Position numbers and translations under genes: made by a program
Notes under the pieces: model-generated
Database searches by the model: none
Told to the model about the DNA's origin: nothing
Seen by the model: only the letters and a program-made list of their open reading frames with translations
Source of the DNA: Hwanghaeella sp965227365
GTDB lineage: Bacteria; Pseudomonadota; Alphaproteobacteria; UBA8366; Aestuariispiraceae
Length of the DNA: 64,000 nucleotides
Assembly: GCF_965227365.1 (NCBI RefSeq)
Contig: NZ_OZ245754.1
Coordinates: forward strand, 3,224,001 to 3,288,000
Direction of reading: 5' to 3'
Shown: one piece after another, positions 52,513 to 59,563 of the stretch
How the letters are laid out: every line of letters begins with the position of its first letter
Numbering within the stretch: position 1 is the stretch's first letter

Positions 52513-52831
52513 TTCGCGCTGGCTTTGGGAGGTCGCCGAGAACCTTTGCCGTGCTGAACTAACGGAAGTCGAGAAGGCCCAGCACCTCGCGCGGCGGAAG
52601 GAACTGTTTGAGAAGCGTCCGCTGAAGATACCGGAGTTTCTGCGACAGGATAATAACGCGCAAACTTTGCGCGAAAATGCCGGGCCGGGCCGACCGATTG
52701 GGTTCGCGTCAGACACCGCCAGCAAGACAGGTGAAAGCGTTAGGTCTGTTCAGAACGCCGTCTCCCGTGGTGAGAAAATCGCCCCCGACGTTCTAGACGA
52801 CATCAAGGGAACAGAGATGGACAAGGGCGTT
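52513..52831 (+). pseudogene. ParB-like gene relic, copy 2
   Basis: Reads SRWLWEVAENLCRAELTEVE, RRKELFEKRPLKIPEFLRQD, GRPIGFASDTASKTGESVRS and stops making sense after MDKGV, exactly where copy 1 does. It contains more of the N-terminal side than copy 1 but lacks the catalytic start and the C-terminus. The break at 52831 abuts the stop codon of the neighbouring minus-strand gene. The copies are diverged apart from the 41-bp block, so this is not a recent duplication. Confidence 0.7.
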
Positions 52832-53062
52832 ACCAGCCCTCCATGCGTGGATCTTGGTACTCATCGTCGGGCGGCCACTGTTTGATTCTCGGATCGTCGT
52901 ATCGGGATTTCTTCTTGGCTGTGTCTTCTAAGATGAGCGGCACATCATCATTCGTGAGCACCATTTCCTGAATTTTTGACCTTCCTCCTGAACAGCCTCA
53001 ATCAGCCGTTCAAGGTCGACCTTTCGAATTGGTGCCCGTTGGGTTATCCGCTTGCCCTGCAT
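52830..53062 (-). pseudogene. Small gene with an apparent frameshift
   Basis: On the minus strand an ATG at 53062 opens MQGKRITQRAPIRKVDLERL, continuing to IEAVQEEGQK. At a run of five A the sensible reading moves to another frame: IQEMVLTNDDVPLILEDTAK and on to DPRMEGW-stop at 52830. One missing A would join them into about 77 residues. Alternatively, two short separate frames exist. The family is unknown, resembling small element proteins. Confidence 0.45.
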
Positions 53063-53169
53063 ATGTAACGTGGAGAAGCTTATACCATTTCGGTATCAAG
53101 CAATTCCAATCGGACGAATGCTCCAACGGCCATCAGTTCGCTGATGATCGATCAGCCAAGTCCAGAATT

Positions 53170-53898
53170 CTAAAAGAACAACTCCGACCAAAAACAAGGC
53201 AATCTTCTGTCCGCGAGGCAATTGAACTGGTCGACTACCGCGCGACTTCGCCTTTCCAGGTTCTCCCGCAAATTGTTGGAGTATTCGTCGAACTGATGTT
53301 TCGCAGATTTATCTCTGCCAAACGAATGCGACGTCGTCTTGTTGGCAAATTTCAGTACATCATTTACGCACCCCTCCAGCCAATACTTGGAGGGGACGTG
53401 CACGTCGTATTCTGAGGCTCTTACGCAGTCCGGCACCCCCATGTCGTATTCCACGCCGTCAATACCTGTAACCGTCAGGCGAAGGGTATTCGGGACTTCT
53501 ACCCGTGAGCAGTGCAACGGCTTCTCTGCGACCGTCCTATCTACTTCGGAAAAAAATTCGGCGTAACACCTCGCCGTTGACAGGCTCGCCGCTGTCACCC
53601 TGTCAAATGCAGCAGCCAAGTCCTGTGTGTTACATTGATAAAACCTATCGAGAACTCGACCATATTCGGCCACGTCGTCCCGGCACGCCGTAAACTCGTC
53701 AGACCAACGGAACCCTTCGTTCTCAACCATTCCTGATATGCAAGGTGGGGTAAACGGGATCGACGTGTATTGGCATGGATCGGGCCACACCATGCGAGGC
53801 CAAGGTTCACTCGGCTCATGCACTATATTCTGACAGCCCGAAATCCAGAGGGCCGCAAACAACAGCGCCGTAATCCGTATAACTACCTTCACTCTCAC
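53170..53898 (-). CDS. Hypothetical lipoprotein
   Basis: 242 residues. The N-terminus has a lipobox (ITALLFAALWISGCQN), so it should be lipidated. The mature part has about ten cysteines. No family recognised. GTG is the likely start (53898 or the next GTG at 53892, which has better spacing from GGAG). Probably accessory cargo of the element. Confidence 0.6.
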   Translation of the reverse strand: MRVKVVIRITALLFAALWISGCQNIVHEPSEPWPRMVWPDPCQYTSIPFTPPCISGMVENEGFRWSDEFTACRDDVAEYGRVLDRFYQCNTQDLAAAFDRVTAASLSTARCYAEFFSEVDRTVAEKPLHCSRVEVPNTLRLTVTGIDGVEYDMGVPDCVRASEYDVHVPSKYWLEGCVNDVLKFANKTTSHSFGRDKSAKHQFDEYSNNLRENLERRSRAVVDQFNCLADRRLPCFWSELFF

Positions 53899-53979
53899 TC
53901 CAGTCCCTCTAGCTCTAGCATGCTTTTGATCTTTCCACGTGCACCCACAAACCGCCTTTGTCGTGACGAATTCTAGTTC

Positions 53980-54279
53980 CTATTTCCGCTCACGTGACTT
54001 TCGGCGCACCTTGAGTTTCGCTCCAATTGTCAAGTCGATACTCGGCTGGCGTTCAGCCTTCGAACCATCCTTTGCCGGAGATATAGCAGCAACCTCAAAT
54101 CTCGCTTCGTACTCTTCGATATGGCGGGGAAGTATGCGTATTGATGCTCCGGGACGCCTAATGCATCCAAGTCTTCCCGTCTGCACAAGACGATAAACCG
54201 TCTTTTCACAGCAACTCAAAGCTGGCTGTTGGGCTGCCCAGGTTACGCTGTACGGTATCGGTTCTTTTGCCAAAACCAA
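53980..54279 (-). CDS. HTH_17-type DNA-binding protein
   Basis: About 99 residues. ALSCCEKTVYRLVQTGRLGC and IRRPGASIRILPRHIEEYEA form an excisionase-like winged helix. The tail is basic (LKVRRKSRERK). Only TTG starts are available (54279 or 54273). The gene follows the XRE repressor by 7 bp on the same strand and may act with it as part of the lysogeny switch. Confidence 0.65.
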   Translation of the reverse strand: MVLAKEPIPYSVTWAAQQPALSCCEKTVYRLVQTGRLGCIRRPGASIRILPRHIEEYEARFEVAAISPAKDGSKAERQPSIDLTIGAKLKVRRKSRERK

Positions 54280-54286
54280 TCCCCTC

Positions 54287-54517
54287 TCACTTTCTCAATC
54301 GAACGCCAGCCCCGCCGCCGTTCTCTGCTATGAACTCCACGCCAGCGGCTTCCAGGGCCTTCTGGACCCTATCCACATTCCCGGCGCTGCTGTTTTCTGG
54401 CCCTTGCGACTCCATGCGCTTGATGGTTGGCCGAGACACGCCCGCCTCCCTGGCCAAGTCCTCCTGTGACCATTGAATCAGACCTCGTGCGGCCCTGATC
54501 TGCGCTGCATTCAGCAT
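54287..54517 (-). CDS. XRE-family repressor
   Basis: 76 residues, one Cro/CI-type helix-turn-helix: MLNAAQIRAARGLIQWSQED, LAREAGVSRPTIKRMES, and a short C-terminal helix (NVDRVQKALEAAGVEF). The ATG at 54517 is where the domain begins. It faces away from the plus-strand early operon across an operator region (54533-54586) and is the likely repressor of it. Confidence 0.82.
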   Translation of the reverse strand: MLNAAQIRAARGLIQWSQEDLAREAGVSRPTIKRMESQGPENSSAGNVDRVQKALEAAGVEFIAENGGGAGVRLRK

Positions 54518-54532
54518 CCAGATTGATCCCTT

Positions 54533-54586
54533 TTGTAATGTTAATGTTACAAAACGGTTGACATATAAGCCAACCAACATTACATA
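54533..54586 (+). promoter_or_regulatory. Operator/promoter region of the early operon
   Basis: TTGTAA and TTACAA arms (54533-54552) form an inverted repeat, and GTAATGTT (54535) recurs inverted as AACATTAC (54576). Between them is a -35 TTGACA (54558-54563) followed after 17 bp by TACATA (54581-54586). The second operator copy overlaps the -10, so a bound XRE protein would block transcription of the operon starting at 54624. Confidence 0.65.
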
Positions 54587-54623
54587 AAGTATCACACAAG
54601 GGACGAAATGGAAATACCGCGCT

Positions 54624-54926
54624 ATGATCTACCTCAACACTGCCCGCATCAACGCAACCGACCTGACCCGCAAGCCGGTCTCCCAAACCACCCGCGTCAT
54701 GCGTCGTGCTTGGCGGATCGCAGAAAGGGCGGCGGACGTGTTCGGCGGTCGGAAGGCTGAATACTTCCGTGAAGCGCTGCGGATGGCTTGGGCAGAGGAA
54801 AAGGACCCCACCGCTTCGTTCCTGAATGACGCTCGCCTGCGCAAAGCGGGTGGCCGTGGCCCCGTCGTGCAGCGTCGAGGCGGCTTCAAGGGCCGGAACT
54901 GGTACGCAGCGAAACTCAACGCTTAG
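54624..54926 (+). CDS. Hypothetical early-operon protein
   Basis: 100 residues, basic (RKPVSQTTRVMRRAWRIAER, LRMAWAEEKDPTASFLNDAR), ending RGGFKGRNWYAAKLNA. Looks like a small phage DNA-associated protein but no family assigned. First gene of the operon behind the XRE-controlled promoter. Confidence 0.6.
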   Translation: MIYLNTARINATDLTRKPVSQTTRVMRRAWRIAERAADVFGGRKAEYFREALRMAWAEEKDPTASFLNDARLRKAGGRGPVVQRRGGFKGRNWYAAKLNA

Positions 54927-54935
54927 GAGGCAAAG

Positions 54936-55088
54936 ATGCTGAGCGCCCGCACGATTGCAACCCAATCTGAAAAAAAGCCTGAGCGTAAGGATGCCGAAAA
55001 ATTTTGCGTCGGCACTGTGCTCGACTCGGGTGCGACGATTCTCATGAAGGATGGCAAACGCGTCCTGATCCGTGAATGGCTTAGCTGA
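54936..55088 (+). CDS. Small hypothetical protein
   Basis: 50 residues (MLSARTIATQSEKKPERKDA ... ILMKDGKRVLIREWLS) with an ideal AGGAGGCAAAG ribosome binding site, 9 bp after the previous stop. No family assigned. The strong translation signal is the main support. Confidence 0.55.
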   Translation: MLSARTIATQSEKKPERKDAEKFCVGTVLDSGATILMKDGKRVLIREWLS

Positions 55089-55159
55089 TGCCACACAAAA
55101 TATGAGGCGGAATTGCTTGGTGGCGTTACCACAACAGTTCGGATGAAGGAATTTACACC

Positions 55160-55564
55160 ATGACAAGGCAGATTCGGTTTTCGCAGAACGTTACAAAGAA
55201 TATGCACCCAGACCTTTGTTCCATGGAAACGAGTGACCTTTGCGTGCTCTATGACGCCGCTCTTAGCTTGGACGACGCCGCAATCGCTTGGTCGAACATG
55301 CCGAGGCTACAGACAGAGAGCGAGGCGTTTCCGGGCTGTGTTGATTACACCCCAGCCGGAGAAACCGTCGTTGCATGGAGCACATTCTACTCCGATGTCC
55401 GAGACGCCATCGCGGAGGAACTACAGCAACGCCCCATCACGGATCAGACATTTATGGTTCTGGTACAGCACTTCGCCCGCTACCGCGACGATCCAGCAGA
55501 CTTTGTGAATATCGCTGCCGGTCTACTCGGCCGCATCGACGTAGTGGCCCAAGCGGCAGAATAG
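55160..55564 (+). CDS. Hypothetical protein ending the early operon
   Basis: 134 residues with five cysteines and a helical acidic body (TFYSDVRDAIAEELQQRPIT). A clean terminator follows at 55589. No family recognised. Confidence 0.55.
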   Translation: MTRQIRFSQNVTKNMHPDLCSMETSDLCVLYDAALSLDDAAIAWSNMPRLQTESEAFPGCVDYTPAGETVVAWSTFYSDVRDAIAEELQQRPITDQTFMVLVQHFARYRDDPADFVNIAAGLLGRIDVVAQAAE

Positions 55565-55588
55565 ACCCAGCAGATAGCGTCCAGACCT

Positions 55589-55616
55589 GCCCCGCTTCGG
55601 CGGGGCCTTCTTTTTT
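55589..55616 (+). terminator. Factor-independent terminator of the early operon
   Basis: GCCCCGC-TTCG-GCGGGGC, a 7-bp stem with a stable UUCG-type loop, followed by CTTCTTTTTT. Closes the 54.6-55.6 kb transcription unit. The 240 bp that follow (to 55855) show no convincing start for the next gene. Confidence 0.88.
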
Positions 55617-55855
55617 AAGGTCGCCGCTTGTGGTATTCAATCGTCGCGCCGGTTCAGCGGTTGGGCCTTCGGCTCTTTGATCGTCACGTTATCGGTGACT
55701 GCATTCGGACGTTGCTGGCGCACCAAACAACCCGCTCTCTGATACCGAGTGATAGAAGGATTTCACTCTACACTTTGCAATCCTATGTCAGTGCTTCTCT
55801 CGGTGGCCTAGCGGCAGTTTTTGCGAACGAAAGCGTTGGCCGAATTGGACCTGCA

Positions 55856-56125
55856 ATGGTTAAGCAGAAGATCGAATCCAGGCGACTTACGAAAACAGAA
55901 GCCATCACCCTTACCGGTTGGCCGGAAGATATCTTTGATAAGAAGGTTGCCGAAGGACTCTATCCACGCCCGATAGTCTCGACCTCTCCAAATAGGAAAC
56001 GACCCGTCGTGCGTTATGACCGAAAAGCCCTGGAAAGGGCAATGGATCATGAAGCGGGTATTCATTCAGAAGAACTTGGCCCGGACCCGATGGCTCTGCT
56101 CGATGAATGGTATTCAAAACAGTAG
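55856..56125 (+). CDS. Small helix-turn-helix (AlpA-like) protein
   Basis: 89 residues from the ATG at 55856: SRRLTKTEAITLTGWPEDIF and FDKKVAEGLYPRPIVS, then VVRYDRKALERAMDHEAG, an HTH_17-like layout. The frame is open 76 codons further upstream without a good start. No clear ribosome binding site. It may be another regulator of the element. Confidence 0.55.
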   Translation: MVKQKIESRRLTKTEAITLTGWPEDIFDKKVAEGLYPRPIVSTSPNRKRPVVRYDRKALERAMDHEAGIHSEELGPDPMALLDEWYSKQ

Positions 56126-56175
56126 CGTTCTGGACATGATCAGGCTGTGGTCATTTTACTATGTTTGGCGCGGAA

Positions 56176-56502
56176 CTAGCGGGCATCCGGGTGAGGTTTA
56201 CGCTTTACATCCTTCGCCCATTTCCACTTGTACGCACAGACCACATGAACTGGGTTGCCTGACGGGTTAAACTCTACGACGACCTCTTTTGAGAAGTCGC
56301 AGTATCTGGCGACGACCGTACTATACGGAACCATTGTCGAATCCACCTGGAAGTGCGCAATGTCCCCCTCAATGCAATGATCAAGAGGTCCATCCTTTCC
56401 GTGCATTTCCTGAATGAACTCCGTGACATTGCAGACGTCTTCTGCTGCCGCTGCGTTTGAGACAATCAGCGCCAGCGTAAGAGGCAAAGTAGCCCTAAAC
56501 AT
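56176..56502 (-). CDS. Small exported protein
   Basis: 108 residues, signal peptide (MFRATLPLTLALIVSNAAAA) and a mature domain with four cysteines (EDVCN, DHCIEG, ARYCDF, HVVCAY). Start at 56502, preceded by GGGGGAG. It follows the membrane-anchored nuclease gene by 17 bp on the same strand. Role unknown. Confidence 0.6.
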   Translation of the reverse strand: MFRATLPLTLALIVSNAAAAEDVCNVTEFIQEMHGKDGPLDHCIEGDIAHFQVDSTMVPYSTVVARYCDFSKEVVVEFNPSGNPVHVVCAYKWKWAKDVKRKPHPDAR

Positions 56503-56519
56503 ATGCTCCCCCAATTTAA

Positions 56520-57062
56520 CTAACGACAGTAGCTGGGTAGTCGATAGCTATCATGCAAGCCTCTGCGCTTCGCCTGTCGCTCGTCCGCAGCATATTTACC
56601 GCCACTATATCGGGGACAGTCGCGGGCCAGACCTTCCCGGATAATCAGGGCTGAGATATCGGCCCCGTCCAGGTAACAAACCCCGACCAACCGGTCATGC
56701 GTCCGTTCCCCGTTCAACTCGCACCGTACAGCCTTCCCGAGCACCAGGGCGCGCATGAAGTCGGAAGACGCCTTGCCGAACGGTTCCCCACGTTCCGGCG
56801 CTGACAGGCCATTTAACCGGATCGGCACGCCTTCCACCTCAATCGTGTCGCCGTCCCTGACATGCGTTACAGTCCCGGCAATCGATGAATCGGAGACCGG
56901 AAGCAACTGCCCAGCGACGGCAGCGAGGGTGCTGCGCGGTTGTTCGTCGAAAGCGAAATTGGCGATGAACACCGCTGCGAACATCGCCAGCGCCATCAGG
57001 CCTTCACGCGGCGACAGCCGAAACCCACGCTTAGGCCGGCGGAAGGGAAAGACGATTCTCAT
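56520..57062 (-). CDS. Membrane-anchored thermonuclease (SNase-like)
   Basis: 180 residues: a basic N-terminus, one membrane segment (GLMALAMFAAVFIANFAFDE, about 20-40), and a staphylococcal-nuclease-fold domain, VTHVRDGDTIEVEGVPIRLN, catalytic Arg in RLNGLSAPERGEPFG, and VRCELNGERTHDRLVGVCYL. The nuclease part would be outside the cytoplasm. Accessory nucleases of this type are common on mobile elements and may limit incoming DNA. That role is only inferred. Confidence 0.82.
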   Translation of the reverse strand: MRIVFPFRRPKRGFRLSPREGLMALAMFAAVFIANFAFDEQPRSTLAAVAGQLLPVSDSSIAGTVTHVRDGDTIEVEGVPIRLNGLSAPERGEPFGKASSDFMRALVLGKAVRCELNGERTHDRLVGVCYLDGADISALIIREGLARDCPRYSGGKYAADERQAKRRGLHDSYRLPSYCR

Positions 57063-57151
57063 GGGACGATGATACCGCCGTCTAAATTCCAGTGCGACTA
57101 GGGTTGCGTGGCAATTTTTACAACGTCTTTGTGGCTCCCTGAATCAACGGA

Positions 57152-57568
57152 TCAAGCGTTGCCTTTTTCCTTTGCCTCCTTCCTCAACTTCGCCACAAAT
57201 CGTTCAAGGTACTTAGTGTCTTTTTTCTCTCGGCGTTCCCGCTCGATTCGACGTTCTAGTGTCTCTGCCATCCTTATCATGTGGCAACTCTGTTCGGCGC
57301 TTCTCGCTTTCATTGAGCGTCGTCCCCGACGGGTAACGTCCGGCAACGTGATGTTAATCTTGGGCACTTCGATGCCTTGAGGAAGGGACTCCCAGATCAT
57401 TTCCAATTGTTCTTCGCTGAACAGCCGCTTCCCACGACCTGGCGTCATTCGATAATACGGGTTTCCATGTTCATCCACGGGTCCGATACTTTGCAGGTGC
57501 GCCTCAAGGACGCGAACGGATAAACCAAGCCTCTCGGCAGCTTCCTTGACGCCAACAATCTTCAACAT
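57152..57568 (-). CDS. Helix-turn-helix protein with charged C-terminus
   Basis: 138 residues from the ATG at 57568. A MerR/excisionase-like start (MLKIVGVKEAAERLGLSVRV) followed by a read-out segment (YYRMTPGRGKRLFSEEQLEM) and a long Lys/Glu/Arg-rich helix (ERRIERERREKKDTKYLERF). It is divergent from the small winged-helix gene at 57585, with only 16 bp between starts, so they share a promoter region. Confidence 0.65.
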   Translation of the reverse strand: MLKIVGVKEAAERLGLSVRVLEAHLQSIGPVDEHGNPYYRMTPGRGKRLFSEEQLEMIWESLPQGIEVPKINITLPDVTRRGRRSMKARSAEQSCHMIRMAETLERRIERERREKKDTKYLERFVAKLRKEAKEKGNA

Positions 57569-57584
57569 AGCGAATCCAACTCCG

Positions 57585-57791
57585 ATGACAGATTCCGACC
57601 TGATTCTGATTGCCGCGTTTCCCGGGCCGTACAAGTCAGCATTCGGAACAATGCGCCGGGAACCGACCCCACAAGAGAATATCGCCCTCAAGAGGCTGGC
57701 GGCGGAAGGCTACCTGGAGCGCACGCCGCAGCGGCGAGGGCCTGACCTCTATTCGATCACAAGGAAGGGGTTGGATGCCTTGAATGACTGA
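57585..57791 (+). CDS. Small winged-helix protein
   Basis: 68 residues (MTDSDLILIAAFPGPYKSAF, LKRLAAEGYLERTPQRRGPD, LYSITRKGLDALND), the short winged-helix pattern of many element regulators. No strong ribosome binding site. Divergent from the HTH gene at 57152. A 33-codon frame (57784-57885) overlaps its end and may be a chance ORF. Confidence 0.5.
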   Translation: MTDSDLILIAAFPGPYKSAFGTMRREPTPQENIALKRLAAEGYLERTPQRRGPDLYSITRKGLDALND

Positions 57792-57903
57792 GCGTGCGGG
57801 CGATTACGCAGAATCAGCGCCTCAACCCGACGCGGTGATTGACCTGGCTCAAGTCACGATTTCTCCCATGCCCACGATGGACTAAGGTTTTAGAGGCCGT
57901 ATA

Positions 57904-57912
57904 TGGTATAAT
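57904..57912 (+). promoter_or_regulatory. Extended -10 promoter of the toxin-antitoxin operon
   Basis: TGGTATAAT is a perfect extended -10 (TGn-TATAAT) 60 bp before the antitoxin start. A good -35 is absent, as is common with extended -10 promoters. Confidence 0.6.
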
Positions 57913-57971
57913 AGCTGTGCCATGCCACGCTCGCTGGCGTTCGGCAATTGTGACGTAAAGAGTTTGGAGAG

Positions 57972-58658
57972 ATGGCCAAATCTGGGACTGATTTCGATCC
58001 GCTTATGGCAGGATTCTTCAGCATCACCGAAGCCGCGCGCTTAGTCGGTGTTAATCCTCGTGTCGTCAGGTCTTGGCTGAATGGGTATTCGAATAGCAAT
58101 GCAGGCCCGGTAATTGATCGGGATTTCGATGACCCTAGAACGGTCAGTTTCCTAGATTTGATGGAGTTGCGATTTATCGCAGTTTTCCGGTCTCAGAGTG
58201 TTTCAATGCCAACGTTACGGCTGGCCGCCGAGAAGGCGCGGCAAGCCTGGGGCGTGCATCATCCATTGGCACTGTCGAGCGAGAAGTACGTTACTGATCG
58301 CAGAACGATTTTCGCGACAGTCGCCAAAGAGAACAAAGACCGAGTTGCGTGGGACATGGCGTCCGGCCAACTCGAAATGTGGGAAACTATCGAACACACT
58401 ATCGAAAAGGGTGTCGAGTTTGATCCCCAAACCTATTTGGCAAAGGTCTGGCATCCCCGCCTTGCAACCTCTCCAAATGTCGTTATCGACCCCCGCGTCG
58501 CCTTCGGGAAACCAATCGTGCGCGGAACAACCGTCCCAACCGTGGTGCTGTTCCGGCAATGGAGAGCGGACAAAAACAAGGCACGTGTAGCCGATTGGTT
58601 CGACGTGCCTATCGACGCAGTAACATCCGCAATTGAATACGAGCTCGTTGCCGCTTGA
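57972..58658 (+). CDS. DUF433 antitoxin with N-terminal MerR-like HTH
   Basis: 228 residues. The N-terminus (ITEAARLVGVNPRVVRSWLN) is a MerR-like DNA-binding domain. The C-terminus (PRVAFGKPIVRGTTVPTVVL, ADWFDVPIDAVTSAIEYELV) is the DUF433 domain, the usual partner of DUF5615 toxins. It is longer than most DUF433 proteins because of the fused binding domain, which likely autoregulates the operon. The stop overlaps the toxin start as TTGA. Confidence 0.85.
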   Translation: MAKSGTDFDPLMAGFFSITEAARLVGVNPRVVRSWLNGYSNSNAGPVIDRDFDDPRTVSFLDLMELRFIAVFRSQSVSMPTLRLAAEKARQAWGVHHPLALSSEKYVTDRRTIFATVAKENKDRVAWDMASGQLEMWETIEHTIEKGVEFDPQTYLAKVWHPRLATSPNVVIDPRVAFGKPIVRGTTVPTVVLFRQWRADKNKARVADWFDVPIDAVTSAIEYELVAA

Positions 58659-59104
58659 GAATACGAGCAGACGAGCACGTCTCTCCAAAAATCGTGACCG
58701 CAGTTCGCGAAATGGCCTTGAGTCCCGGTTGGGAATTCACCTCGATACATGAGGCCGGCGGAGCCGGTTCATCTGATGTATACTGGATCACTCAGTTCGC
58801 CCGCGAGGGCGGCCGTGCTATTCTTACCGCCGACAAGGACTTCGCTTCGCTATCCCCCCAGATAAACGCTGTCTTCGATACTGGACTCCGAGTGATCCAG
58901 CTTCCTCCAAAATGGGGCATGGCACAGTGTCACCTTCAAGCCGCACATATATTGCAGTGGTGGAGCCGAATTGAGGCCGCAATCGAGTCAATGAAGGAAC
59001 GGGAGTGTTTCCGGCCCGATTGGAACATCACCGAAGCTGGAGAGCTAAAGAAGGTTAAAATTGACTTTCAACGCGCACAGCGGGCACGACGCAAGGGAAA
59101 GTGA
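58655..59104 (+). CDS. DUF5615 PIN-like toxin
   Basis: 149 residues. It begins with TTG overlapping the antitoxin stop (TTGA). MRIRADEHVSPKIVTAV and AILTADKDFASLSPQ carry the conserved Asp residues of PIN-like nucleases of this family. The C-terminus extends about 40 residues beyond the usual domain, basic at the end. Presumed RNase neutralised by the DUF433 protein. It would help keep the element in the chromosome. Confidence 0.83.
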   Translation: MRIRADEHVSPKIVTAVREMALSPGWEFTSIHEAGGAGSSDVYWITQFAREGGRAILTADKDFASLSPQINAVFDTGLRVIQLPPKWGMAQCHLQAAHILQWWSRIEAAIESMKERECFRPDWNITEAGELKKVKIDFQRAQRARRKGK

Positions 59105-59191
59105 CGCCATTGTGGTGACAGGGCCGGATATGCCTTCTTTCCATGGGAAGGGCGCAACGGCTCGAACACCGGGGGCAAAACACCGGCCAAT

Positions 59192-59213
59192 AGTGCCCTA
59201 TTGGTGCCCCAGA
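59192..59213. promoter_or_regulatory. Right arm-type integrase binding-site candidates
   Basis: AGTGCCCTA (59192) and GGTGCCCCA (59203) are 11 bp apart. The second with flanks, TTGGTGCCCCAGA, is identical to the left-end site at 37695-37707, in the same orientation. It lies 32 bp from the right attachment repeat. Confidence 0.6.
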
Positions 59214-59244
59214 ACCACAAACCGATACACCCATCATGTCGCAT

Positions 59245-59276
59245 AAAAGAAAAACCCCTTGGTTTCCCAAGGGGTT
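59245..59276 (-). terminator. Terminator of tRNA-Val
   Basis: AACCCCTTGG-GAAA-CCAAGGGGTT (10-bp stem, tetraloop) followed on the minus strand by TTTCTTTT. It is part of the duplicated attachment sequence, so a second copy remains at the left end (37472-37503). Confidence 0.9.
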
Positions 59277-59330
59277 AATCATGGTGGGCGCGACTGGGAT
59301 TGAACCAGTGACCCCTACGATGTCAACGTA
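59245..59330. repeat. Right attachment repeat
   Basis: 86 bp identical to 37472-37557. It includes the tRNA-Val 3' half and terminator. The identity ends in the anticodon stem (…CAACGTA), the usual crossover neighbourhood for tRNA-integrating tyrosine recombinases. Confidence 0.93.
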
Positions 59331-59356
59331 GTGCTCTCCCGCTGAGCTACGCGCCC
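59282..59356 (-). tRNA. tRNA-Val(GAC)
   Basis: 75 nt, full cloverleaf on the minus strand: acceptor GGGCGCG/CGCGCCC with encoded CCA, D-arm GCTC-AGCGGGA-GAGC, anticodon arm CTACG-TTGACAT-CGTAG (anticodon GAC), T-arm ACTGG-TTCAATC-CCAGT. Its 3' end points into the integrated element. Integration preserved a functional gene. Confidence 0.96.
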
Positions 59357-59563
59357 TATTTCCGCCAAACCGCCCGCCCCTGCTGCTGCCGGGAGGGTGT
59401 TTTTCCTGACGAGGCGCGCGATTTAGCACCCCCACGCCGGGGTGGCAAGCCCTTTGCCCGCCGGAAATGAAAGTCCTCTGCATTCCCTATGGATATGCCG
59501 ATATCCACCGACTGGCACGGCGATTGCTGAGTTACTCGAGGAGAGATTGAGAGAGGGAAATCC

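Larger units (their letters stand above)
37472..59330. mobile_element. Integrated phage-derived element at tRNA-Val (about 21.8 kb)
   Basis: Bounded by an exact 86-bp direct repeat (37472-37557 and 59245-59330) that is the 3' part of tRNA-Val plus its terminator. Contents are a tyrosine integrase, an AlpA-like regulator, a prim-pol, two phage ejection-type proteins, a DUF5681 protein, an XRE repressor with operator, a nuclease and a toxin-antitoxin pair. I find no capsid, portal, tail or large terminase gene, and no conjugation genes. A phage satellite or a decayed prophage fits best. Confidence 0.88.
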
